DNA of 64,000 bases from Dyadobacter tibetensis Y620-1 (GTDB lineage: Bacteria; Bacteroidota; Bacteroidia; Cytophagales; Spirosomataceae). Below, piece after piece: positions 53,519-61,365 of the stretch. The notes under the pieces are model-generated. The model did no database searches. It saw only the letters and a program-made list of their open reading frames with translations, and was not told the DNA's origin. The DNA lies in contig NZ_AZQN01000002.1 in NCBI RefSeq assembly GCF_000566685.1, positions 733,101-797,100 on the forward strand. Direction: 5' to 3'. The position numbers were made by a program, and so were the translations under genes. Each line of letters starts with the position of its first letter. Position 1 is the first letter of the stretch.

Positions 53519-54151
53519 ATGCTTAATAATTACGATCGAGTCGCTAGCTTTTACGATAGCCTGAGCCAATTGGTATTCGGCCGCGCCCTTATTGAAGTTC
53601 AGGAAAAACTCTTGGCCCATATTCCTGCCAATAGCCGTATTTTGATCGTTGGAGGTGGAACGGGCTGGGTATTGGAGACCATTAGCAACCTCCATCCTTC
53701 GGGGCTGCAGATCACCTATATAGAAATTTCGGCACAGATGCTGGAACGATCCCGTAAGCGAAATTATGGCCAGAATCAGGTAACCTTCGTGCATAGTGCG
53801 CTGGAGGATTACCCGCTACACCATACCTACGACGTTATTTTCACCGCCTTTCTCTTCGATAATTTCGTTCAGGAGCGTATCGACAGGGTCATGCAGCGCC
53901 TAGATGCCTGTCTGCAGCCTGCGGGTATCTGGCTTTTTGCCGATTTTCATCTCAGTAGCAACCATCCTCGTTTCTGGCAGAAATACCTGCACCAAATCAT
54001 GCTCCTTTTCTTTCGTTTGCTCTGCCGGGTAGAGGCCACCACCCTTGTCCCCATGCATCCCATATTTACCAGTTACGGATATGCCATAACACATCGCTAC
54101 AATGCCTTTGGGAGTTTTGTGATTGGGCTGGTGTATAGGAGAAAAGGGTAG
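53519..54151 (+). CDS. Class I SAM-dependent methyltransferase
   Basis: 210 residues. SAM motif I is ILIVGGGTGWVLE near residue 41, the acidic strand is TYIEISAQMLERS, and a post-motif is YDVIFTAFLFDNF. It lacks a recognisable substrate domain. The last ~50 residues (HQIMLLFFRLLCRVEATTLVPMHPIFTSYGYAITHRYNAFGSFVIGLVYRR) contain a hydrophobic patch that may touch the membrane. Last gene before the gene-free stretch left of the RiPP operon; no evident link to it. Confidence 0.85.
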   Translation: MLNNYDRVASFYDSLSQLVFGRALIEVQEKLLAHIPANSRILIVGGGTGWVLETISNLHPSGLQITYIEISAQMLERSRKRNYGQNQVTFVHSALEDYPLHHTYDVIFTAFLFDNFVQERIDRVMQRLDACLQPAGIWLFADFHLSSNHPRFWQKYLHQIMLLFFRLLCRVEATTLVPMHPIFTSYGYAITHRYNAFGSFVIGLVYRRKG

Positions 54152-54854
54152 TGTAATTTATTTGTAATATTCAAAAATTTATTCTACTTCAGCCTCTGCT
54201 ATCTTTTTAACAAAAGCCAATAAGCCTAGACTAGATCCTGGTGACAGCATGGATTCCATTTAATACAGATTAATCATCGTTAGCATCATACAGAGAAATT
54301 GCCTCTAATTCTATCGGCTTAAAAGACATTGTAAGCTGTAACGGGTCTTGGGAATGAAGCGGAATATTCATCAGATCAGGATTTTAAACTTAAGAAAGTC
54401 ACAGATTTCTGCCTTGGCGTGGAAGTTCTGGTTCTGACCTCATCTTCACCAAGCTTGTTGCTGGGGCCAACATAACCCTACCAGTAATGAATAGGCTATA
54501 TTAGGAGTACATTTCCGCTATCTGCAATTTACATATTAAAAGCAATCTTCGTTGGAATTACTGAGAAGCCTGAATATAAATTCGCCAAGGAATCTATCAT
54601 ACATCATAATAATCTAAATCCATATTATCATAACTTTTCTCCAAAACTATAGCTAGTGATATATAGCTGTTCAATGAATTGTCATTAATAACAAATTGTA
54701 AATTTTTACCGAAACGATACAAATTCACCAGAAAAATAATTTATCTTTCGAATATATTTGTACCTGTCATGTCAAATACTAGCTATAATAAATTAAAAAT
54801 AAATTAAGGATAACCTTCTCCATAACTTCAGGAGTCTAAATCAAAAGTAATTCT
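54152..54854. other. Gene-free A+T-rich stretch left of the RiPP operon, ~700 bases
   Basis: No convincing gene and no frame of 60 codons. On the minus strand 54371-54270 a 33-codon frame (MNIPLHSQDPLQLTMSFKPI...) looks protein-like and may be a remnant. The stretch near 54480-54380, read on the minus strand, also looks like broken coding sequence. The promoter of the operon should lie near the right end. Confidence 0.5.
54753..54760 (+). promoter_or_regulatory. Candidate -7 promoter box of the RiPP operon (TATATTTG)
   Basis: TATATTTG fits TAnnTTTG. It would place the transcript start near 54767 and give an ~88-base leader before the precursor gene. A clear -33 element is not seen. AGGAG at ~54831 is the only purine-rich site and is rather far (about 20 bases) from the ATG. 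Confidence 0.4.
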
Positions 54855-55001
54855 ATGAAAACAAGGACAAAAAGCAATATCCCAGGACGAAAAAGAACTT
54901 ATACTTCGCCTAAATTGAAAAAAATAGGTGAGATTTCTAGACTTACACATAGCAACGGAAGTCTGGACGCAGATGGTATGGGAAACTGGGATCCATGTTA
55001 A
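54855..55001 (+). CDS. Lasso-type RiPP precursor peptide
   Basis: 48 residues. The leader fits the lasso-peptide recognition consensus YxxPxLx3Gx5Tx at every fixed position: Tyr16, Pro19, Leu21, Gly25, Thr31, then His32. In known lasso precursors cleavage follows the residue after this Thr, which would leave a 16-residue core SNGSLDADGMGNWDPC. Its eighth residue (Asp40 of the precursor) is in the right place to close an 8-residue macrolactam with the new N-terminal Ser33. The core ends in a single Cys. The N-terminal part is basic (Lys/Arg-rich). The stop is one base before the ATG of the YcaO gene, so translation is probably coupled. It is short and easily missed by gene finders. Confidence 0.8.
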   Translation: MKTRTKSNIPGRKRTYTSPKLKKIGEISRLTHSNGSLDADGMGNWDPC

Positions 55002-55002
55002 T

Positions 55003-57000
55003 ATGAGATGGAATAATTCGTACAATTTGCTAAGTTTTCGAAATAAAATGGTCTGTCTCTCTGATAGTGGATCGGATAAATTTTATAAAAATACCCTTCA
55101 AAGTAAACTACTTAGCACGTTTTATGAGGCCCAAGAATTAAGTCTCAATCAAATTACGGAGGCCTATATTGATAGCTATCCGGTACAGGAAATCATTGAG
55201 GCGGTCTATGGTTTAATAAGGGACGAGATAATATTACCAGACTCCCCTTTAAAAATCTCTTTGATTTGTACCGACCCTACATCATGTAATATTGACAAAA
55301 CCAATTTAGTTGATTTTGTCAATATTACTGTGGATCCTAAACAGGCAGACCTGACCGTTATTATCATAGCAGATTTACTGAGTATTAACATAGACAAATT
55401 ATTGGAGGTTCGAACCAAACTGTTCGCTATTATATGGACTTGCCGTAACGAAATTAAACTACTCCCTATATTTGAGACTTCTGATACAGTTTCCTTTTTT
55501 AGCTTTCTTCAACGGTTACAACGCATCTACTACAAGGATTTACTGATATTTAAGAGTAACTCAAAATCTATTCGTCATTCTGAAATTACGGAGTCCGTCA
55601 AACTTGTAGCCGATTATTTGCCACATTTTATTCAATCTGGTGAGTCCAAGCATACGCTGGTTATTTTCAACAGAAAAAAATTAGAAGTTCAGCGTATTGA
55701 GCTACCCCTCCCACTAGTTAATTCTTCATCCTTTTCTGTTTCAGATATTCTGGATAAACAAGGTAAGCCTGCTGATATTTATACTGTATATAGGCAGTTA
55801 TCCTTTCATGTGCATGGATTAACGGGATTAATAAATACGTTCAGTTCCTATGTTACACCATTTGGTGGATGGGTAACGTCAGGAGGACCAATTTTTCGTT
55901 CAAATCTGATAAGTTCAGATGTATATTTTTTAAAGACGACAGCATCTGGGAATGGACTTATCCAGGAAGAGTCCGAGGCAAAGGCCTTCTGCGAAACATT
56001 GGAAAGATATTCTCAGATATTCCGAGAGCATGAAGATCAGTATGTGATTGATTCTTATGAGAATTTGCGCAAGGAAGCTATTCATCCTAACGAAATTCTG
56101 CTGTATAGTTCCAAGCAATATTCTCAAGGAAGTGCCAGGAATCAGATTGGAGAAAAACTGCAACCTTTCGATGAAAAAGCACCTATTGCCTGGTCTAGGA
56201 TTGAAAATTCGCTAAATAACTCTTCCAAATGGATCCCTACCTCCATGCTATTCATGGGCGGGCCTCTGGATGATTCCCTTTCAGCATTTTTTTTTAAATG
56301 GATCACCAACGGTACTGCGGCCGGTGCAACCATGCATATGGCCCGTCTTCACGGTCTGTACGAACTCATTGAAAGGGATGCTTATGCCATTTGGTGGTAT
56401 AACAGACTGGATAAAAAGGCTGTAGACATCAATTACATCTGCCACCTGCCCATCGTCGGACTCGCTTTAGAAGAACACCAAAAAGCGGGTAAAAATCTGT
56501 ACGTTTTCGATATTACCCAAGATATCCGAATTCCGACAATTGCTGTCATTTCTGATTATCTGGAGGGTAAATTTATATTAGCCTGTGGCTCCAATATCAA
56601 CTTCGATAAGGCTTGCATCAAAGCTTTCAATGAACTCAATCAGCTGTATTTGAACCAATTGAATAAGAAAAGTAAATTAAACAAATATCAGATACAAGAG
56701 ACCGTTAATATTTTCAGAAACCATCAACCGAAGGCCCCCGCCTGGAACATCGACCCACTGCATATGGCTCTGGAAGATGAATTAAAAACGGTAGAATCGG
56801 AAATCAAAAAGCAAGGGCTAACTATCTTCTATAAAGACTTAAGTAGAAAGGACGTGCTATTGCCCGTTGTTAAAGCCATTGTACCCGGCATGAGGGATAT
56901 GGACGCAAGGTTTGCCTCCGGCAGGTTATTCTCTGTTGTGCATAACCTGCAAGGTTTTACGCCTACAGAAGGCTCATTAAGAAATTTTGATTTGTACTGA
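55003..57000 (+). CDS. Fused E1-like/YcaO RiPP-modifying protein
   Basis: 665 residues from the ATG at 55003, one base after the precursor stop; the frame extends to 54928 but would overlap the precursor. Residues ~1-85 look like the winged-helix leader-binding (PqqD/RRE-like) part of TOMM proteins (LLSFRNKMVCLSDSG...SLNQITEAYIDSYPVQEIIEAVYGLIRDEIIL). Residues ~86-285 look like a degenerate E1/ThiF fold without zinc Cys. Residues ~287-665 are YcaO: ESEAKAFCETLERYSQIF (ATP/Mg Glu) and AAGATMHMARLHGLYELIERDAYAIWWYNRL (ELIERDA at ~454). YcaO enzymes activate a peptide amide with ATP to form azolines, thioamides or amidines. The usual C-terminal PxPxP end is missing (it ends GFTPTEGSLRNFDLY), so the exact reaction is open. 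Confidence 0.87.
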   Translation: MRWNNSYNLLSFRNKMVCLSDSGSDKFYKNTLQSKLLSTFYEAQELSLNQITEAYIDSYPVQEIIEAVYGLIRDEIILPDSPLKISLICTDPTSCNIDKTNLVDFVNITVDPKQADLTVIIIADLLSINIDKLLEVRTKLFAIIWTCRNEIKLLPIFETSDTVSFFSFLQRLQRIYYKDLLIFKSNSKSIRHSEITESVKLVADYLPHFIQSGESKHTLVIFNRKKLEVQRIELPLPLVNSSSFSVSDILDKQGKPADIYTVYRQLSFHVHGLTGLINTFSSYVTPFGGWVTSGGPIFRSNLISSDVYFLKTTASGNGLIQEESEAKAFCETLERYSQIFREHEDQYVIDSYENLRKEAIHPNEILLYSSKQYSQGSARNQIGEKLQPFDEKAPIAWSRIENSLNNSSKWIPTSMLFMGGPLDDSLSAFFFKWITNGTAAGATMHMARLHGLYELIERDAYAIWWYNRLDKKAVDINYICHLPIVGLALEEHQKAGKNLYVFDITQDIRIPTIAVISDYLEGKFILACGSNINFDKACIKAFNELNQLYLNQLNKKSKLNKYQIQETVNIFRNHQPKAPAWNIDPLHMALEDELKTVESEIKKQGLTIFYKDLSRKDVLLPVVKAIVPGMRDMDARFASGRLFSVVHNLQGFTPTEGSLRNFDLY

Positions 57001-58895
57001 TGAAAGGTATAATAGGAACCATTGGCGCTGTTGAAGTATCGGAGCTCCAGAAGATGGGCATAAGTCTGGCACATAGAGGAAGCCCACGCATACAAGCTTG
57101 TGAAAATTACAGTCTTGGACAGCTAGACACATGCCATACAGTATCCCCATTCCATAAATTAGACATAACTGTCATTTCCGATAGCCGAATTGATAATAAA
57201 TCCCAGCTCTGTAAAATGGCGGGAATTAACACACCATATACAGAGATTAGTGCCAATGAGCTCATCTTTACTGCTTATTCAAAGTTAGGTATTGCTTTTG
57301 CTGAACATCTGATTGGAGACTTTACCATAGCAATAGTAGATGAGCGAATCAAAAAGGTCTTTCTTATTCGGGATCATATGGGGGTACGCCCCCTTTATTA
57401 CTTTTTTGAGGAAGGCAAATTCCTAGTCTTTGCTTCTGAGGCCAAAGCGTTGCTGACACTTAGCATCGCATCAAAAGGCATAAATAGGGCCAAGCTAGAA
57501 GAGTACCTCCACTGGCCCACCGACTTTAGAGCATATGGAAAGGAAACCTATTATGAGGGCATTTGTGCCGTTATCCCCGCTACAATCTTATCATTCGATC
57601 TCGATTTGTCAACCTGCGAAGAAATTTTTTACTGGAGAATTGACCCCAACCGGTTCGCTTATTTGACAAATACATCGCTGATTATCGAAGCATGTCAGAA
57701 GCTTTTTGAGCAAGCAGTTAACAGAAGACTTCAAAACCTGAATGGTGTTCATGTAAGTGGAGGCTTGGACTCAAGTTCCGTATATAAAGTAGCGGAAAAA
57801 TTGGCCAGGCACAGACAGCTTTTTACAGTTCATTTTTTTCCCGACCACCCAGATTCGGATGAAAGGGAATTCGCTGAGCATGCAGTTCCGAAAAATCCGG
57901 AAAACCATTATGAAATTAGACGAAATACGGCCCCGATTAGCGATTTTGTGGACGTTCAAAGTTATATAGAAAGGCCCGACCCAAGTACTATACCCACTGC
58001 TACAAAAGTCCTACCCGAATTAAAATATTTCAAAAGAAAAGGAGTGTCGGTCATACTGACAGGACACGATGGTGATACCGTAATAGATACTGGTGGATCC
58101 TATTTAATAAAACTAATTACTGAGTCAAAATTCAGAAAGTTCAACGAATATTTCAGTAAAAACACAGAAGCATTACAAACGATTAAAACAGTATTATTAA
58201 AACTGGCATTGAAAAAAAAATACAATCAGGAAGGTTTATTTTCTTTTTTGAAATTGCTCACTGCTGCTGCTTCTCAGCAATTCATTTCCTTCCAGGAGCT
58301 AATTACTCTGGGCCTTTCTTATGTAAAAGGCCCTTTAAAGAATAAACTTTTCAGAAGAAATACAAATCGTATCAATAGGATAAATAAACGATATATACCG
58401 CACAACCTGGAAGAGTCGGTGCAAGATCATTTTAGTCGCATTTACTCTGGTGGTATGATAGAAATAAATGAAATTCTCAACCTATCCGGCGCCGCATTTG
58501 GGATTGAATATGCCCACCCATTCCTGGATAAAGATTTTATTGAATTAAGTCTGGCCTTACCCGAAACAATGAGGCTGGGACCAGAGGGAATGAATAGATA
58601 CTATTTCAGAGAAGCAATGAAAGGAACCTTACCGGAACCTATTCGATTAAGAAAATCGAAGTCCTTATTTAACGTGGCCATTGCTTTGAACCTTATCAGC
58701 ATGATAGATACTTACCTGGACGATGGAGCCTGTGACCTTGAATCGAAAGATCAGTTTATTAGAGGGCGGCGGGCTATCCAGAATACACTGCATGACCCTC
58801 GATCTTGTTTTAGAATTACAAAGAAATTTCAGAGAGCTCTGCTGGCCAGTATTTGGAAAACGGAGATAGAAACTAAGCCGGCGGATTCTTTATAA
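57000..58895 (+). CDS. Asparagine-synthetase-like lasso-cyclase-type enzyme
   Basis: 631 residues. It starts at the last base of the YcaO stop (TGATG overlap). The N-terminal glutaminase-like domain is present (AHRGSP, SRIDNKSQL, RDHMGVRPLYYF), but position 2 is Lys instead of the nucleophile Cys (MKGIIG for MCGIIG), so it cannot use glutamine. The ATP-pyrophosphatase part is intact: HVSGGLDSS with Ser253-Ser259, and later LTGHDGDTVIDTGG. Lasso cyclases (LasC/McjC) are this kind of enzyme: they adenylate an Asp/Glu side chain so that the peptide N-terminus attacks it. Here the probable target is Asp40 of the precursor. Confidence 0.87.
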   Translation: MKGIIGTIGAVEVSELQKMGISLAHRGSPRIQACENYSLGQLDTCHTVSPFHKLDITVISDSRIDNKSQLCKMAGINTPYTEISANELIFTAYSKLGIAFAEHLIGDFTIAIVDERIKKVFLIRDHMGVRPLYYFFEEGKFLVFASEAKALLTLSIASKGINRAKLEEYLHWPTDFRAYGKETYYEGICAVIPATILSFDLDLSTCEEIFYWRIDPNRFAYLTNTSLIIEACQKLFEQAVNRRLQNLNGVHVSGGLDSSSVYKVAEKLARHRQLFTVHFFPDHPDSDEREFAEHAVPKNPENHYEIRRNTAPISDFVDVQSYIERPDPSTIPTATKVLPELKYFKRKGVSVILTGHDGDTVIDTGGSYLIKLITESKFRKFNEYFSKNTEALQTIKTVLLKLALKKKYNQEGLFSFLKLLTAAASQQFISFQELITLGLSYVKGPLKNKLFRRNTNRINRINKRYIPHNLEESVQDHFSRIYSGGMIEINEILNLSGAAFGIEYAHPFLDKDFIELSLALPETMRLGPEGMNRYYFREAMKGTLPEPIRLRKSKSLFNVAIALNLISMIDTYLDDGACDLESKDQFIRGRRAIQNTLHDPRSCFRITKKFQRALLASIWKTEIETKPADSL

Positions 58896-59017
58896 ATGGA
58901 TACTAATCATAATTTCTTTTTAATTGAATTTAGTAAGCTGCTGAAGGTTGATAAAAAGTTGTAATATGCAAGTAAGTAACAAAAATGTCCGCGCACTGTT
59001 ATTTTCTTCGGAGGGCA

Positions 59018-59176
59018 TTAATTCACTTTATTAAGGTGATTCAGGATTGTCGTGTCAATTTCAACTACCGTATTGCCCACCAGAAAATTCCGGTTTACTT
59101 CGAAATGATCAGCCAGCCTATGGGCAATAGCAGTAGCAGGAAAGCCTTTATGCCAAACATCCCTAACATAAGTGTA
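59018..59176 (-). pseudogene. Fragment of an XRE-family (HTH_3) regulator
   Basis: On the minus strand a ~52-codon frame without start reads RDVWHKGFPATAIAHRLADHFEVNRNFLVGNTVVEIDTTILNHLNKVN and stop. It matches the end of the HTH and the linker of Bacteroidota XRE regulators (IAxxLxVSLDYLVGxTxxxLDKxxLxR). The first helix-turn-helix half and the rest of the C-terminus are missing. It lies between the RiPP operon and the truncated DUF4180 gene. Confidence 0.6.
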
Positions 59177-59205
59177 TTATTCGTTTAAACCGCACAACGG
59201 GTTAA

Positions 59206-59316
59206 TTATTTTACCCCGAGTAACTGTATCGCATCTTCCGTATTATGAATTAATATCTCATCGGAAGCAATTTCTGCAATTTTTAAACCATTAAGCTGAT
59301 GTTCGTGAAGTTTCAT
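59206..59316 (-). pseudogene. Truncated DUF4180 protein gene
   Basis: 36 codons from ATG 59316 to TAA 59206: a start MKLHEHQLNGLKIAEI, then SDEILIHNTEDAIQLLG and an early stop. This is the N-terminal third of DUF4180 proteins (about 110-120 residues, e.g. GxKIAEVxSDxIxIxxxQDALDL). It begins 20 bases after the YdeI-like gene, in operon position. The remainder has been lost, and the sequence switches to the XRE-like fragment. Confidence 0.65.
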
Positions 59317-59336
59317 ATTGTCTGCAACTGCATTGG

Positions 59337-59912
59337 TCAATCATTTAGGCCCTTGCCTTCGAGAATTTTGGATTGTGATTTTTCAATTCTGGCTCTACGC
59401 GTTTTAGACTGTTGGGCCTGGGAAAAATATAGTAAATATCCCCTTTGCCTACCAGGAGTCAAATTGTTAAATGCGATTTCCAAAGCTTTATTATTTTCAA
59501 ATGCCTGGCTTAGTTCTTCAGGCATATGATATTCTGAAGTTGGTTTCAATTCTACTTTCGTCCCGGCCTTTTCTAATTCAATAGCTTCTAAAAGATAGGT
59601 TTTGATAACTGATTTTAGTCCCAAAATTTCCTCGGCGCTTGTAAATCTTATCTGTCGAGCCATTTGCACATTTTCTGTTTGCCGTATCAAAATATTCTCG
59701 CTGTCCTTCAACAGAGCTCCTTTATGAAAAAGTAGCGCACAATAGTCCCTGAAACCGTGAATCAGAACTATGTTCTTGCCCATATATGTGTAGCATGGAT
59801 GCATCCATTTAAAATCTTCAACAAGCTCCGTTTCCAAACAAATATTTCTTAAAATAACGGATTCTTCCTTCCAGTTTGTAATTCTGTTTAAGTAAATATC
59901 AACTTTTCCCAT
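59337..59912 (-). CDS. YdeI/OmpD-associated (DUF1801-like) family protein
   Basis: 191 residues. The first ~110 residues form a DUF1801/YdhG-like domain (TELVEDFKWMHPCYTYMGKNIVLIHGFRDYCALLFHKGALLKD). The last ~65 form a Bacteriocin-protection (YdeI) helical end (YHMPEELSQAFENNKALEIAFNNLTPGRQRGYLLYFSQAQQSKTRRARIEKSQSKILEGKGLND). Proteins of this kind occur across bacteria, with no settled function. Three bases separate it from the DoxX stop, so it is operonic. Confidence 0.88.
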   Translation of the reverse strand: MGKVDIYLNRITNWKEESVILRNICLETELVEDFKWMHPCYTYMGKNIVLIHGFRDYCALLFHKGALLKDSENILIRQTENVQMARQIRFTSAEEILGLKSVIKTYLLEAIELEKAGTKVELKPTSEYHMPEELSQAFENNKALEIAFNNLTPGRQRGYLLYFSQAQQSKTRRARIEKSQSKILEGKGLND

Positions 59913-59914
59913 AT

Positions 59915-60304
59915 TCAGATTGGATTATATCCGGTATAGATTTTTCTGGCTTCTGGCCTTAAATACCAGGATAATATGGTGGTGAATAATAATATGAGTG
60001 ACGGCAAAGCATCCGTTAATGCTTGCCCTGCAGCAAAATGGGAAATAGCCGCTCCCGACATGGCAAAGCAGAAACCTGCATAGGCCCATTCCTTCAGAAG
60101 TGTAAGTCGTGGTAGAAGAATCGTAATTACACCTAATATCTTCCAGGTTCCCAGAATGGATAGCATATAAAGGGGATAACCTAATTTTGAAACAATTTCG
60201 TTATACCCTCCTATTTGTAACATCTGTTGAACCCCGCCAGCCAGCATTCCCACTGAAAGAAAAATAGTGGTAATCCAATAGATAATCGTTTTAGATTTAT
60301 TCAT
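59915..60304 (-). CDS. DoxX-family membrane protein
   Basis: 129 residues with four transmembrane helices (IIYWITTIFLSVGMLAGGVQQM, PLYMLSILGTWKILGVITILL, WAYAGFCFAMSGAAISHFAAGQ, ALPSLILLFTTILSWYL), and the DoxX-like GxWKxLGxxxxLxP pattern. Sits between SRPBCC and YdeI in an ArsR-led operon. Function unknown. Confidence 0.88.
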   Translation of the reverse strand: MNKSKTIIYWITTIFLSVGMLAGGVQQMLQIGGYNEIVSKLGYPLYMLSILGTWKILGVITILLPRLTLLKEWAYAGFCFAMSGAAISHFAAGQALTDALPSLILLFTTILSWYLRPEARKIYTGYNPI

Positions 60305-60316
60305 TTTACAATCATT

Positions 60317-60775
60317 TTAAACGGATAAAACTTCTTCTATTCTGTTATGGGCCCAAGTAATACCTTGCCTAAAAGGTAATTTAAGATTTTCGTCTCTGTG
60401 GCTTACTGACTGATAAATAATCAGCTGCCTGAGATGGCTAGTTGACTCTGTCAGCTTCTTAAATTCATAAATTTCTAGTTGAACGCCGAAGGGCATGCCT
60501 TCCATTTCAAAAGTTCTTATGATTTTCTGATTCGGAATAAAATCGTGTATGACACCGTGGAACCCATACTGCTTACCTTTTTGATCCGTTGTTTGGAGCC
60601 GAAAACTACCATGAACACGAAAATCGTATTTTAGGACTTTCGTACCCATCCACTGTTCGATGAGTTCAGATTCCGAATAAGCTTTAAAAAGAAGGTCGAC
60701 TGGCAGGTCAAAATTGCGCGTAATCACGATTTCTTGCTTACCATCTACTGCTACTATGCTCGTTTTAGGTTCCAT
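60317..60775 (-). CDS. SRPBCC/AHSA1-domain protein
   Basis: 152 residues of the activator-of-Hsp90 (AHSA1-like) SRPBCC fold: ITRNFDLPVDLLFKAYSESELIEQWMG, FRLQTTDQKGKQYGFHGVIHDFIPNQKIIRTFEMEGMP, and a late FRQGITWAHNRIEEVL. It offers a hydrophobic pocket for a small ligand. The pairing with an ArsR regulator and DoxX is very common in Bacteroidota, but the ligand is unknown. Four bases separate it from the arsR-like stop. Confidence 0.88.
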   Translation of the reverse strand: MEPKTSIVAVDGKQEIVITRNFDLPVDLLFKAYSESELIEQWMGTKVLKYDFRVHGSFRLQTTDQKGKQYGFHGVIHDFIPNQKIIRTFEMEGMPFGVQLEIYEFKKLTESTSHLRQLIIYQSVSHRDENLKLPFRQGITWAHNRIEEVLSV

Positions 60776-60779
60776 ACAA

Positions 60780-61103
60780 TTATCTTTTCGATTGGTAATT
60801 TTTCATGACGGTTTCGAGTTCATTAAATCGTTCATCCCAAAACTTCCTGAAAGGATCAATGAATTCTGCTATATCTTTCATTCCATTCGGATTGAGATGG
60901 TAGTAAATTTCCCTCCCCTTCTGCTCTTGAAATAATATTTCGCATTCAGCAAGAATCTGAATATGCTTCGAAATAGTTTGCCTTGAAGATTCAAAATTAT
61001 CGGCAATAGCTGTGGGTGTCAGCGCTTGAATCGCAAGCAATGATATGATGGCCCTACGAGTCGGATCGGCAATGGCCTGAAAGACATCTCTTCTTAATTT
61101 CAT
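60780..61103 (-). CDS. ArsR-family transcriptional regulator
   Basis: 107 residues from the ATG at 61103; an upstream ATG at 61136 is in frame but gives an atypical lead. The winged helix is [71 protein letters not shown], ending [17 protein letters not shown]. This is the SRPBCC-partner subtype, with no metal-binding CxC motif. First gene of the operon arsR-SRPBCC-DoxX-YdeI-(DUF4180). Confidence 0.92.
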   Translation of the reverse strand: MKLRRDVFQAIADPTRRAIISLLAIQALTPTAIADNFESSRQTISKHIQILAECEILFQEQKGREIYYHLNPNGMKDIAEFIDPFRKFWDERFNELETVMKNYQSKR

Positions 61104-61365
61104 AATGCAGTTATTTAACTGCAAATATATATGCAATCATTTAACTGCACAAATATTTAACGAAAAACATAATTATTTTTTTGTGGCCACCAGCTATACC
61201 ATAGTAAATTGACAACCTATGGTTAGATTAATATCCATGAAATCCCTCCCCCATACACAGTATTCATGAAAGATAATTTAGCCCCTGTCGCAACCCATTT
61301 ATTTATATTTTAAAATTCCTACGGCCCCTTTATCGTCAGCCATTTCTACTTGCACTGGTTAGCAC

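Noticed and set aside
58985..59188. 67-codon plus-strand frame right after the RiPP operon, considered as a missing lasso protease or small RiPP gene
   Set aside because: It shows no transglutaminase-like Cys-His-Asp pattern and is the shadow of the XRE-like fragment on the other strand.
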